Shown: one piece after another, positions 1 to 5,657 of the stretch | Position numbering within the stretch: the first letter of the stretch is position 1 | Layout of the letters: every line of letters begins with the position of its first letter | Assembly: GCA_004554385.1 (NCBI GenBank) | Contig: SFMO01000017.1 | Location: 1 to 5,657, forward strand | DNA: 5,657 nucleotides | Origin: Ruminococcus flavefaciens | Lineage (GTDB): Bacteria > Bacillota > Clostridia > Oscillospirales > Ruminococcaceae | Direction: 5' to 3' | Notes under the pieces: model-generated | What the model saw: the letters and a program-made list of their open reading frames with translations, nothing else | Told to the model about the DNA's origin: nothing | The model's database searches: none | Program-made: the position numbers and the translations under genes

Positions 1-641
1 ATCCTGTAAAACTATTGCTTGTATCATTCGGGCTTGGTATACTTCACCTGTTCCTTGGTGTTGCAGTTGCTTTTAAAATGACATGGGACAGCGGTAAAAA
101 GCTTGATGCCGTATTTGATGCGCTTCCGATTTACCTTATAGTTCTCGGAGTTGCTCCTCTCGGGGCAGGAATGTTCATTTCGGTACCCGAAGTACTAAGC
201 AAAACAGGCATTTATATGCTCATTGCCGGCGTTATAATGCTTGTCCTTACAGCCGGAAGAACGTCTAAATCAATTTTCGGAAAGTTCTTCGGAGGCTTAT
301 ATGCACTTTACAATACTGCAACAGGCTATTTTGGAGATATTCTTTCGTATTCGCGTCTGCTTGCTCTCGGACTTGCAACAGGAAGTATAGCAAGCGTAAT
401 CAATCTCATAGGCACTATGCCTGAAAACAAAATATTCAAGCTCATTCTTCTGATTGTAGTTTTTGTAGTCGGTCATATTGCGAATCTGGCGATAAATCTT
501 CTCGGAGCCTATGTTCACACTGACAGACTTCAGTTTGTTGAGCTATTCAGTAAATTTTACACAGGTGGCGGCAGAGAATTTTCACCGCTCACTGTAAATA
601 CTAAGTATATAAAATTCAAGGAGGAAAATTCAAATGACTAA
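1..641 (+). CDS. ntpI: V-type ATPase subunit I, C-terminal membrane domain (5' end cut by the window)
   Basis: The frame is open from base 3 to the TAA at 639-641 and gives 212 residues, about the last third of a protein usually near 650 residues. The real start lies upstream; the TTG at 15 is an internal leucine codon. Subunit I (the a-subunit) is the membrane stator that passes ions between its half-channels and the c-ring. About five hydrophobic segments are visible. GDILSYSRLLALGLATG (Arg codon 354-356) and HTDRLQFVELFSKFY (Arg codon 525-527) correspond to the two essential membrane arginines of the family, R735 and R799 in yeast Vph1. The tail GGGREFSPL is also typical of the family. The last 8 bases overlap the start of ntpK, suggesting translational coupling. 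The family call is firm; only the missing N-terminal cytoplasmic domain cannot be judged. Confidence 0.95.
   Translation, partial: PVKLLLVSFGLGILHLFLGVAVAFKMTWDSGKKLDAVFDALPIYLIVLGVAPLGAGMFISVPEVLSKTGIYMLIAGVIMLVLTAGRTSKSIFGKFFGGLYALYNTATGYFGDILSYSRLLALGLATGSIASVINLIGTMPENKIFKLILLIVVFVVGHIANLAINLLGAYVHTDRLQFVELFSKFYTGGGREFSPLTVNTKYIKFKEENSND
618..624 (+). promoter_or_regulatory. Strong ribosome binding site for ntpK
   Basis: AAGGAGG is a perfect Shine-Dalgarno core, 9 bases before the ATG at 634. It lies inside the 3' end of ntpI and fixes the ntpK start. The strength suits a subunit needed in about ten copies per complex. Confidence 0.85.
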
Positions 642-1107
642 CGGTTTAGTATTAGCGATCATAGGAGCTGCTCTTGCAGCACTTTTAGCAGGTATTGGCT
701 CTGCAAAAGGTGTAAGCCTTGTAGGTGAAGCTGCTTCAGGAGTGGTTTCTGTAGATCCCTCAAAGTTCAGTAAGGTACTTGTTCTTGAGCTTCTTCCCGG
801 TACACAGGGACTTTACGGTCTTATCGCTGCTATGTTCATTCTTCTTCGTACAGGTGTCCTTGGCGGAAGTGCCGCTGAGCTTACTGTTCAGCAGGGACTC
901 GGATTTCTTGCAGCTTCACTTCCTATTGCTGTAGTTGGTCTCATTTCCGGTATAATGCAGGGCAGAACAGCGGCTGCAGGTGTAAGCATCACCGCAAAGA
1001 AGCCTGATCACAATGGTAAGGCTATTATTATGGCTGCAATGGTAGAGACATACGCAATTCTTGCACTTCTTATATCAGTTCTTATGATATTGAACATCGC
1101 AGTTTAA
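634..1107 (+). CDS. ntpK: V-type ATPase subunit K (c-ring proteolipid, four-helix type)
   Basis: A 157-residue hydrophobic protein made of two fused helical hairpins, the size of E. hirae NtpK (about 156). It forms the rotating membrane ring that carries the coupling ion. Helix 1 holds GIGSAKG (20-26), helix 2 LLPGTQGLYG (53-62), helix 3 SGIMQG (105-110) and helix 4 AAMVETYAIL (134-143). Glu138 aligns with the ion-binding Glu139 of E. hirae. Leu54, Thr57, Gln58, Tyr61 and Gln109 match its other Na+-site residues (L61, T64, Q65, Y68, Q110), so a Na+ ring is likely. In the first hairpin the matching carboxylate position is Gly56, giving one ion-site carboxylate per four helices, as in dedicated pumps. 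Glu52 is an extra acidic residue one helical turn away. The ATG overlaps the ntpI stop by 8 bases and has a perfect ribosome site. Na+ specificity is inferred; the family is certain. Confidence 0.97.
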   Translation: MTNGLVLAIIGAALAALLAGIGSAKGVSLVGEAASGVVSVDPSKFSKVLVLELLPGTQGLYGLIAAMFILLRTGVLGGSAAELTVQQGLGFLAASLPIAVVGLISGIMQGRTAAAGVSITAKKPDHNGKAIIMAAMVETYAILALLISVLMILNIAV

Positions 1108-1108
1108 T

Positions 1109-1118
1109 GGGGGTGGGG
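1109..1118 (+). promoter_or_regulatory. Atypical G-rich ribosome binding site for ntpE
   Basis: GGGGGTGGGG lies between the ntpK stop and the ntpE ATG at 1121. There is no AAGGAGG; pairing with the 16S tail would rely on GGTG plus G:U pairs. It is the weakest-looking site in the operon. A nearer ATG at 1107, overlapping the ntpK stop, is out of frame with subunit E and is not the start. Confidence 0.5.
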
Positions 1119-1120
1119 AT

Positions 1121-1714
1121 ATGTCAGGACTTGACGAAATTCTTAACCTCATCGAAACACAGCAGCAGCAGGGGGAAGAGCTGATCCTTAAAGCTGCCAA
1201 AAGCAAGGCGGCAGCTATTAAAGCTGAAGGAGATAAAAAAGCTCAGTCAGCTTATGAGGATTTTATGTACAAGGCAAAGGAAAAGACAGAAAAAGACTTT
1301 GAAAATGCCTGTAATTCCACTGACGCTGATATGAAGCGAAGGATCCTTGCATGTAAGGTCAGTCTTATCGATCAGGCTGTAGAAAAAATTATTGAGAAGC
1401 TTGATTCTTTGCCTGATAATGATTATTTTCAGCTCATCATAAAGCTTGCAGAACGTCATAGTCAGCCGGAAAAGGGCGTGATACACCTATGTTCAAAGGA
1501 TCTTGCAAGAGTGCCGGATAATTTTGAAAACGAGCTCAATGAGCACATTAAACAAAATGGCGGAAGTATCAGCCTTTCGGATGAAGCAGCAGACATTGAA
1601 GATGGATTTATACTTAGCTATGGACTTATCTCGGAAAATTGCAGTTTCCGAGCTGTTATTGAATCAGAAAAGGATGAGATAAGAGATACGATCGCAAGAG
1701 TACTTTTTCGGTAG
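1121..1714 (+). CDS. ntpE: V-type ATPase subunit E (peripheral stalk)
   Basis: A 197-residue stator protein, normal for the bacterial family (about 190-200). With its G/H-type partner it forms the peripheral stalk holding the A3B3 head against rotation. Residues 1 to about 95 are charged and rich in Ala, Lys, Glu and Gln with no proline, fitting the long N-terminal coiled-coil helix. Residues from about 100 onward form the globular domain that contacts the top of the head, with the signature IEDGFILSYGLISENCSF (159-176) and a terminal helix ESEKDEIRDTIARVLF. A run of four glutamines (14-17) is encoded by four CAG codons. The gene starts 13 bases after ntpK and ends 8 bases before ntpC. The N-terminal half is poorly conserved in this family, so the call rests on the C-terminal signature plus the operon position between K and C. 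Confidence 0.93.
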   Translation: MSGLDEILNLIETQQQQGEELILKAAKSKAAAIKAEGDKKAQSAYEDFMYKAKEKTEKDFENACNSTDADMKRRILACKVSLIDQAVEKIIEKLDSLPDNDYFQLIIKLAERHSQPEKGVIHLCSKDLARVPDNFENELNEHIKQNGGSISLSDEAADIEDGFILSYGLISENCSFRAVIESEKDEIRDTIARVLFR

Positions 1715-1719
1715 GTGAG
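1713..1719 (+). promoter_or_regulatory. Ribosome binding site for ntpC
   Basis: AGGTGAG matches the 3' part of the consensus AAGGAGGTGA, so its short distance (3 bases) to the ATG at 1723 is acceptable. It overlaps the ntpE stop codon TAG, so termination and re-initiation sit on top of each other. Confidence 0.65.
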
Positions 1720-1722
1720 ATA

Positions 1723-2664
1723 ATGAGTAATACAAAATATGCAGACGCTGTAGGCGCTGTCAGAGCAATGGAGAATACTCTGCTCACTAAGAACGATATA
1801 GATCAGCTCATTAATTCAAGAAGCAAGGCTGAGATTACTTCTATTATTTCATCAAGAAGCGGTTCGAGCGGTAATGACACTCTTTCTGACGTCTGGAATA
1901 TGCTGAGAGAATATGCACCTGAATGTAAAGAGCTGGAAATATTGCTGTATAAAAATGATTTTCATAATCTTAAAGCTGTTTTGAAGGCGATTATTTCAAA
2001 CAGGGATCCAAAGCAGTATTATATCGAGCCATCAAACGTTGAGCTTTCAACTCTTGTTGATGCTATCAATTCAAAAGAATATACTGAATTGCCTGACTAT
2101 TTGCAGAATACCGCTGCCGAAGCATATGAGCTGATAACTCAGACACTTGATGGTCAGCTTTCTGATTCACTTATAGATACATCAGCTCTTAAAGCAATAC
2201 AGAAAAGTGCTGATGATCTCGGAAACAGCTTTATGCAAAATTATGCCGAACTGCTTATAGTATGTGCTGACATAAAGACCGCTTACAGATGCTGCCTTCT
2301 CGGTAAAAGCGCCCAGTTTATGGAAAATGCTTTGTGCGGAAGTCGTGAGATTGATAAGGAACAGCTTATAAAAGCGGCTCTCAGTGGTACAGATTCATTG
2401 TTCAGCTTTCTTGAAGGGACATCATACAGCAATGCAGCTGCTCTTCTTAAGGAATCCGCCGCAAAGTATGAGAAATGGTGTGATGATGCCGTAATGGAGC
2501 TTGCTGAATCTGCGCGTATGCAGGCATTCGGGAGCGAACCACTCGCTGCATACTTCATTGCCAAGGAAGCAGAGATCAAAAACCTTCGCATACTTACAGT
2601 ATGCAAGGAGTTCGGTGCAGACAAGGAAACAATGATGGAAAGGATGAGAAAGCTATATGTATAA
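1723..2664 (+). CDS. ntpC: V-type ATPase subunit C (rotor d-like subunit, AC39 family)
   Basis: A 313-residue soluble protein, usual size for the family (about 310-350), equivalent to eukaryotic subunit d. It forms the funnel-shaped socket joining the central shaft (D and F) to the c-ring. The family is known for three similar helical units. Here the matching cores are DFHNLKAVLKA (79-89), DIKTAYRCCLL (183-193) and EIKNLRIL (284-291); the middle one has Thr186 where the others have Asn. The strongest signature is FGSEPLAAYFIAKEAEIKNL (269-288), followed by the typical ending RMRKLYV. The start MSNTKYADAVGAVRAME agrees with the family N-terminus (aromatic residue, small residues, R.mE). The last 8 bases overlap ntpG, so the two rotor genes are probably translationally coupled. 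Nothing indicates damage or frameshift. Confidence 0.95.
   Translation: MSNTKYADAVGAVRAMENTLLTKNDIDQLINSRSKAEITSIISSRSGSSGNDTLSDVWNMLREYAPECKELEILLYKNDFHNLKAVLKAIISNRDPKQYYIEPSNVELSTLVDAINSKEYTELPDYLQNTAAEAYELITQTLDGQLSDSLIDTSALKAIQKSADDLGNSFMQNYAELLIVCADIKTAYRCCLLGKSAQFMENALCGSREIDKEQLIKAALSGTDSLFSFLEGTSYSNAAALLKESAAKYEKWCDDAVMELAESARMQAFGSEPLAAYFIAKEAEIKNLRILTVCKEFGADKETMMERMRKLYV
2639..2644 (+). promoter_or_regulatory. Ribosome binding site for the subunit F gene
   Basis: AAAGGA lies inside the 3' end of ntpC, 12 bases before the ATG at 2657. The spacing is a little long, and coupling to ntpC translation through the 8-base overlap may help initiation. Confidence 0.5.
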
Positions 2665-2968
2665 AGCAGCCGTGATCGGCGATAGTGCAAGTGTTTCGGG
2701 TTTTGCTGCTCTTGGACTTTCTGTTTTCCGTGAAACTGAACCCGAAAAAATAACCAAGCTGATTTCAAGGCTCGCAGCTAATGATTTTGCAGTTATATAT
2801 ATTACAGAGCCTGCAGCTGCACTTGTCAGAGATACCATAAATAAATATCGGAGCAGCAAGCTTCCGTCCATAGTTCTGATACCTGCAATAGAAGGTAATA
2901 CAGGTGAAGGCGTCAGAGCTTTGCATGAGGCTGTAGAAAAGGCTGTTGGCTCGGATATATTAAATTAG
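2657..2968 (+). CDS. ntpG: V-type ATPase subunit F (central stalk; NtpG in Enterococcus naming)
   Basis: A 103-residue protein, the normal size for this family (about 100-110). It binds the central shaft subunit D and rotates with it. It shows the expected alternating beta-alpha fold: first strand YKAAVIGD (2-9), second strand FAVIYITE (44-51), third strand SIVLIPAIEG (71-80), then the conserved GNTGEGV turn and C-terminal helix ending VEKAVGSDIL (93-102), which in the family packs against the shaft. Position between C and A matches the ntp order exactly. It begins inside the end of ntpC (8-base overlap) and is followed by the largest gap in the window, 21 bases. Naming is confusing: databases call it subunit F (atpF), while E. 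hirae calls it G and uses NtpF for a stalk protein. The identity is firm. Confidence 0.93.
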   Translation: MYKAAVIGDSASVSGFAALGLSVFRETEPEKITKLISRLAANDFAVIYITEPAAALVRDTINKYRSSKLPSIVLIPAIEGNTGEGVRALHEAVEKAVGSDILN

Positions 2969-2971
2969 GAA

Positions 2972-2979
2972 AGAGGCGG
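2972..2979 (+). promoter_or_regulatory. Ribosome binding site for ntpA
   Basis: AGAGGCGG in the 21-base gap, 10 bases before the ATG at 2990. It is a purine-rich but imperfect Shine-Dalgarno, weaker than those of ntpK and ntpB. Confidence 0.6.
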
Positions 2980-2989
2980 ATAAGCAGAA

Positions 2990-4759
2990 ATGAACAGCAA
3001 AGGTACAGTAGTAAAAATATCAGGTCCGCTTGTAGTTGCCGATGGCATGAGAGATGCCAATATGTTTGACGTTGTCCGCGTTAGCGAAAAGCGACTTATA
3101 GGTGAGATAATCGAAATGCACGGTGATCGTGCTTCTATACAGGTTTATGAAGAAACATCAGGTCTGGGGACAGGTGAAAATGTCGAGTCGACAGGCGAAC
3201 CGATGAGTGTTGAGCTGGGGCCCGGACTTATTGGCAGTATTTTCGACGGAATCCAGCGACCTCTTGCTGCTATCAGAGCGGTATGCGGAAATAATCTTGC
3301 AAGAGGTGTGGAAGTTCCTTCATTAAACAGAGATAACCTCTGGAAGTTTTCTCCTTCCGTAAAAGCAGGAGATAAGGTTGTTGGCGGAGATATTATAGGT
3401 ACAGTTCCTGAAACAGACATCGTTCTTCATAAAATAATGGTCCCCAACGGACTTGAAGGAACTGTAAAGAAAATATCAGAAGGCGAATTCCATGTGGATG
3501 ATACGGTTTGTGTTATCGAGACGGCTAAGGGAGAAATTAAACTGTCACTTTTACAGAAATGGCCAGTTCGTCAGGGAAGGCCTTACAAAAAGAAGCTTTC
3601 ACCTAATATGCCGCTTGTAACAGGACAGCGTGTAATTGACTGCCTATTCCCAATAGCAAAGGGCGGCGTTGCAGCCATTCCCGGACCTTTCGGAAGTGGC
3701 AAGACTGTAACTCAGCATCAGCTTGCAAAGTGGGCAGAGGCAGATATAATCGTTTACATCGGCTGCGGAGAGCGCGGAAACGAAATGACTGATGTTCTGA
3801 ATGAATTTCCCGAGCTTATTGATCCGAATACAGGAAAATCCCTTATGGAAAGAACTGTTCTTATCGCAAATACATCTGATATGCCTGTTGCTGCCCGCGA
3901 GGCGTCTGTTTACACAGGTATAACTATCGCGGAATACTATCGTGATATGGGATATTCTGTTGCTCTTATGGCTGATTCGACTTCACGTTGGGCAGAGGCT
4001 CTTCGTGAGATGTCAGGACGTCTTGAGGAAATGCCTGGTGATGAAGGATACCCTGCATACCTCGGAAGCCGTCTTGCTCAGTTCTATGAGCGTGCAGGAC
4101 GTGTTGTTTCAACTGGTTCAGCCGGAAGGGAAGGAGCTCTTTCAGTTATAGGTGCTGTTTCTCCTCCCGGAGGTGATATTTCAGAACCTGTTTCTCAGGC
4201 AACCCTGCGTATAGTAAAGGTTTTCTGGGGACTTGATTCGAATCTAGCATACCAAAGACATTTTCCTGCAATAAACTGGCTTACAAGCTACTCATTATAT
4301 GCAGATTCACTGGCTGAATGGTATAATAACAACGTGTCAAAGGACTGGATGAAGCTCAGAGCACGTTTTATGGAGATACTTCACGCCGAAGCTGAGCTAA
4401 AGGAGATAGTCAAGCTTATTGGTATGGATGCTCTTTCTCCAAATGACCGTTTAAAAATGGAAACTGCACGTTCTATACGTGAGGATTTCCTTCACCAGCT
4501 GGCTTTCCATGAAGTTGACACATATACAAGTCTGAAAAAGCAGCTGTATATGATGAAGCTCATTCTTAACTTTAATGACGAAGCAATGGCTGTTCTCGCA
4601 AAAGGTGCTGATGTCGAGGCTGTTGCCAATCTTGAAGTAAGAGAAAAGATCGGACGTTTCAAATATATCGAAGAAAATAAAACAGACGCAGAATTTGACA
4701 AGCTCAGTGTGGAAATATCCTCAGAGCTCAATGAGCTGCTTGACAAGGAGGAAGACTAA
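2990..4759 (+). CDS. ntpA: V-type ATPase catalytic subunit A
   Basis: A 589-residue protein, close to E. hirae NtpA (about 593). Three copies alternate with B to form the head that hydrolyses ATP. Domains: N-terminal beta-barrel (1 to about 70, KGTVVKISGPLVVADGM); the A-specific bulge insertion (about 110-190), which is absent from B and from F-type beta; the nucleotide-binding domain (about 190-440); and the helical C-terminal domain (about 440-589). Catalytic features are all present: P-loop GPFGSGKTV (232-240, Lys238, Thr239), catalytic Glu261 and Arg262 in GCGERGNEM, Walker B strand SVALMADSTSRWAEALRE (323-340, Asp329) and SPPGGDISEPV (391-401). The P-loop lysine and catalytic glutamate fall at the same numbers as recalled for E. 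hirae. The stop overlaps the ntpB start by one base (TAATG). The gene looks intact and active; the best-supported call in the window. Confidence 0.98.
   Translation: MNSKGTVVKISGPLVVADGMRDANMFDVVRVSEKRLIGEIIEMHGDRASIQVYEETSGLGTGENVESTGEPMSVELGPGLIGSIFDGIQRPLAAIRAVCGNNLARGVEVPSLNRDNLWKFSPSVKAGDKVVGGDIIGTVPETDIVLHKIMVPNGLEGTVKKISEGEFHVDDTVCVIETAKGEIKLSLLQKWPVRQGRPYKKKLSPNMPLVTGQRVIDCLFPIAKGGVAAIPGPFGSGKTVTQHQLAKWAEADIIVYIGCGERGNEMTDVLNEFPELIDPNTGKSLMERTVLIANTSDMPVAAREASVYTGITIAEYYRDMGYSVALMADSTSRWAEALREMSGRLEEMPGDEGYPAYLGSRLAQFYERAGRVVSTGSAGREGALSVIGAVSPPGGDISEPVSQATLRIVKVFWGLDSNLAYQRHFPAINWLTSYSLYADSLAEWYNNNVSKDWMKLRARFMEILHAEAELKEIVKLIGMDALSPNDRLKMETARSIREDFLHQLAFHEVDTYTSLKKQLYMMKLILNFNDEAMAVLAKGADVEAVANLEVREKIGRFKYIEENKTDAEFDKLSVEISSELNELLDKEED
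4745..4751 (+). promoter_or_regulatory. Strong ribosome binding site for ntpB
   Basis: AAGGAGG, a perfect core, sits 7 bases before the ATG at 4759 and within the end of ntpA. It confirms the ntpB start, which shares one base with the ntpA stop. Confidence 0.85.
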
Positions 4760-5657
4760 TGCCAAGAGAATACAGAACAATCGAAGAAGCGGCAGGTCCT
4801 CTGCTGCTTGTTAAGGATGTCGAGAATGTAACTTACGGCGAGCTTGCAGAGATAAGACTTAAAAACGGAGAGAAGAGGCGCTGCCGTGTCCTTGAGATCG
4901 ACGGCACAAATGCCCTTGTCCAGCTTTTTGAAAATGCAGCAGGAATAAACCTGCAGGATAGCAGCGTTGTTTTTTCGGGACACCAGATGGAGCTTGGAGT
5001 ATCAGAGGATATGCTGGGCCGAGTATTTGATGGACTCGGAAGGCCTATTGATGACGGACCTGAGCTTATACCTGAGATGAGACTCGACGTTAATGGTCTT
5101 CCAATGAATCCTGTTGCAAGAAAATATCCTCAGGAATTTATCCAGACAGGTGTCTCAGCTATTGACGGTCTGAATACTCTTGTAAGAGGTCAGAAACTTC
5201 CTATTTTCTCTGCCAGCGGACTTCCTCACGCACAGCTGGCTGCTCAGATAGCACGTCAGGCAAGGGTTCGCGGCAAGGACGAACAGTTTGCAGTTGTATT
5301 TGCTGCCATGGGTATCACTTTTGAGGAGTCGGAGTATTTTGTACAGAGCTTCCGCAGCACAGGTGCTCTTGACAGAACAGTTCTTTTCATTAACCTTGCC
5401 AATGACTCGGCGATAGAAAGACTTGCAACACCCAAAATGGCACTTACCGCCGCTGAGTATCTTGCATTTGAAAAAGGTATGCACGTACTTGTCATCCTTA
5501 CTGATATTACTAACTATGCCGATGCTCTTCGTGAGGTTTCTGCCGCACGTAAGGAGGTTCCCGGACGTCGTGGTTACCCGGGATATATGTACACCGACCT
5601 TGCGACTATATATGAGCGTGCAGGTCGTCAGGAGGGCAAAGAAGGAAGTATCACCAT
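4759..5657 (+). CDS. ntpB: V-type ATPase subunit B (non-catalytic nucleotide-binding, 3' end cut by the window)
   Basis: Open from the ATG at 4759 to the window edge: 299 residues of an expected 455-465. B alternates with A in the head and supplies the arginine finger to the catalytic site. Visible: N-terminal barrel (REYRTIEEAAGPLLLV, 3-18), GVSEDMLGRVFDGLGRPIDDGP (80-101), FIQTGVSAIDGLNTLVRGQK (127-146), and SASGLPHAQLAAQIARQA (151-168), where a normal P-loop is replaced by the family's degenerate form without the GKT lysine. Also visible are FAAMGITFEE (181-190), the Walker B-like strand MHVLVILTDITNYADALRE (241-259), and EVPGRRGYPGYMYTDLATIYERAGR (266-290). The arginine finger (R350 in E. 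hirae) would lie beyond the edge. The TAATG junction and perfect ribosome site favour coupled translation with A at matching 3:3 output. The frame is clean, so the gene is truncated only by the window. Confidence 0.97.
   Translation, partial: MPREYRTIEEAAGPLLLVKDVENVTYGELAEIRLKNGEKRRCRVLEIDGTNALVQLFENAAGINLQDSSVVFSGHQMELGVSEDMLGRVFDGLGRPIDDGPELIPEMRLDVNGLPMNPVARKYPQEFIQTGVSAIDGLNTLVRGQKLPIFSASGLPHAQLAAQIARQARVRGKDEQFAVVFAAMGITFEESEYFVQSFRSTGALDRTVLFINLANDSAIERLATPKMALTAAEYLAFEKGMHVLVILTDITNYADALREVSAARKEVPGRRGYPGYMYTDLATIYERAGRQEGKEGSIT

Noticed and set aside
15..641. A TTG at 15 as the start of a 208-residue protein
   Set aside because: The same frame stays open to the window edge, and the residues before it (PVKL) continue the subunit I membrane domain. 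No ribosome site can be judged, and the family is about three times longer.
1158..1172. Four CAG codons in ntpE as a phase-variation repeat
   Set aside because: Only four units of a trinucleotide; slippage would keep the frame, and glutamine runs are unremarkable in the coiled-coil part of subunit E.
2283..2871. Minus-strand open frames opposite ntpC and the subunit F gene
   Set aside because: They lie wholly opposite well-identified genes, resemble no family I know, and have no ribosome site or operon context. They are shadows of the coding strand.
3942..4151. A 69-residue + strand frame inside ntpA
   Set aside because: It lies in another frame across the Walker B region of subunit A and has no recognisable motif.
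4725..4738. Near-palindrome AGCTCAATGAGCT just before the ntpB ribosome site, considered as a regulatory hairpin
   Set aside because: The arms are separated by one base, so a real loop would leave only about four pairs. A similar string occurs in ntpE (about 1531-1544) from the same Glu-Leu-Asn-Glu codons, so it is explained by coding.
4756..5495. Minus-strand open frames opposite ntpB
   Set aside because: The + strand here encodes clear subunit B with all expected motifs. The reverse frames are rich in Cys and Ser and look like no known protein.
4085..5628. An 18-base near-repeat (17 of 18 matches) between ntpA (4085-4102) and ntpB (5611-5628)
   Set aside because: Both encode YERAGR, a motif shared by the paralogous A and B subunits. 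Shared codon preference explains the DNA match, so it is not a recombination repeat.

Overview
The window is an internal slice of a V-type (V/A-type) rotary ATPase operon, with every gene on the + strand. Order and products match the Enterococcus hirae ntp operon closely: subunit I (3' part only), K (c-ring), E (peripheral stalk), C (rotor, d-like), F (called NtpG in Enterococcus), A (catalytic) and B (non-catalytic, 5' part only). In that scheme the first peripheral-stalk gene (ntpF, G/H-type) should lie just left of the window and the central-shaft gene ntpD just right of it. Neither is visible here.

The likely host is an anaerobic Firmicute of class Clostridia, plausibly a Ruminococcus-like gut or rumen bacterium. 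The grounds are moderate base composition, canonical AAGGAGG ribosome sites, the bacterial ntp gene order and proteins closest in feel to Firmicute V-ATPases. This taxonomic call is inference and not firm at genus level.

Layout: 1-641 C-terminal membrane domain of subunit I; 634-1107 subunit K; 1121-1714 subunit E; 1723-2664 subunit C; 2657-2968 subunit F; 2990-4759 subunit A; 4759-5657 subunit B, running off the edge. Coding density is nearly complete: the largest gap is 21 bases, two junctions overlap by 8 bases and one by 1 base. No promoter, terminator, RNA gene, mobile element or CRISPR array is seen, as expected inside a single transcription unit.

How the parts work together: A and B form the soluble A3B3 head that hydrolyses ATP. 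C and F (with the unseen D) form the rotor shaft and its seat on the c-ring. K subunits form the ring that carries the ion. The membrane half of I supplies the essential arginines and ion half-channels, and E (with the unseen G/H-type partner) is the stator. The K subunit keeps the full set of residues known to bind Na+ in E. hirae NtpK and has one ring carboxylate at the ion site per four helices. The complex is therefore best read as a Na+-pumping ATPase, though this is inferred from motifs.

No previously undescribed system was found. The findings are second-look details inside a well-known machine.
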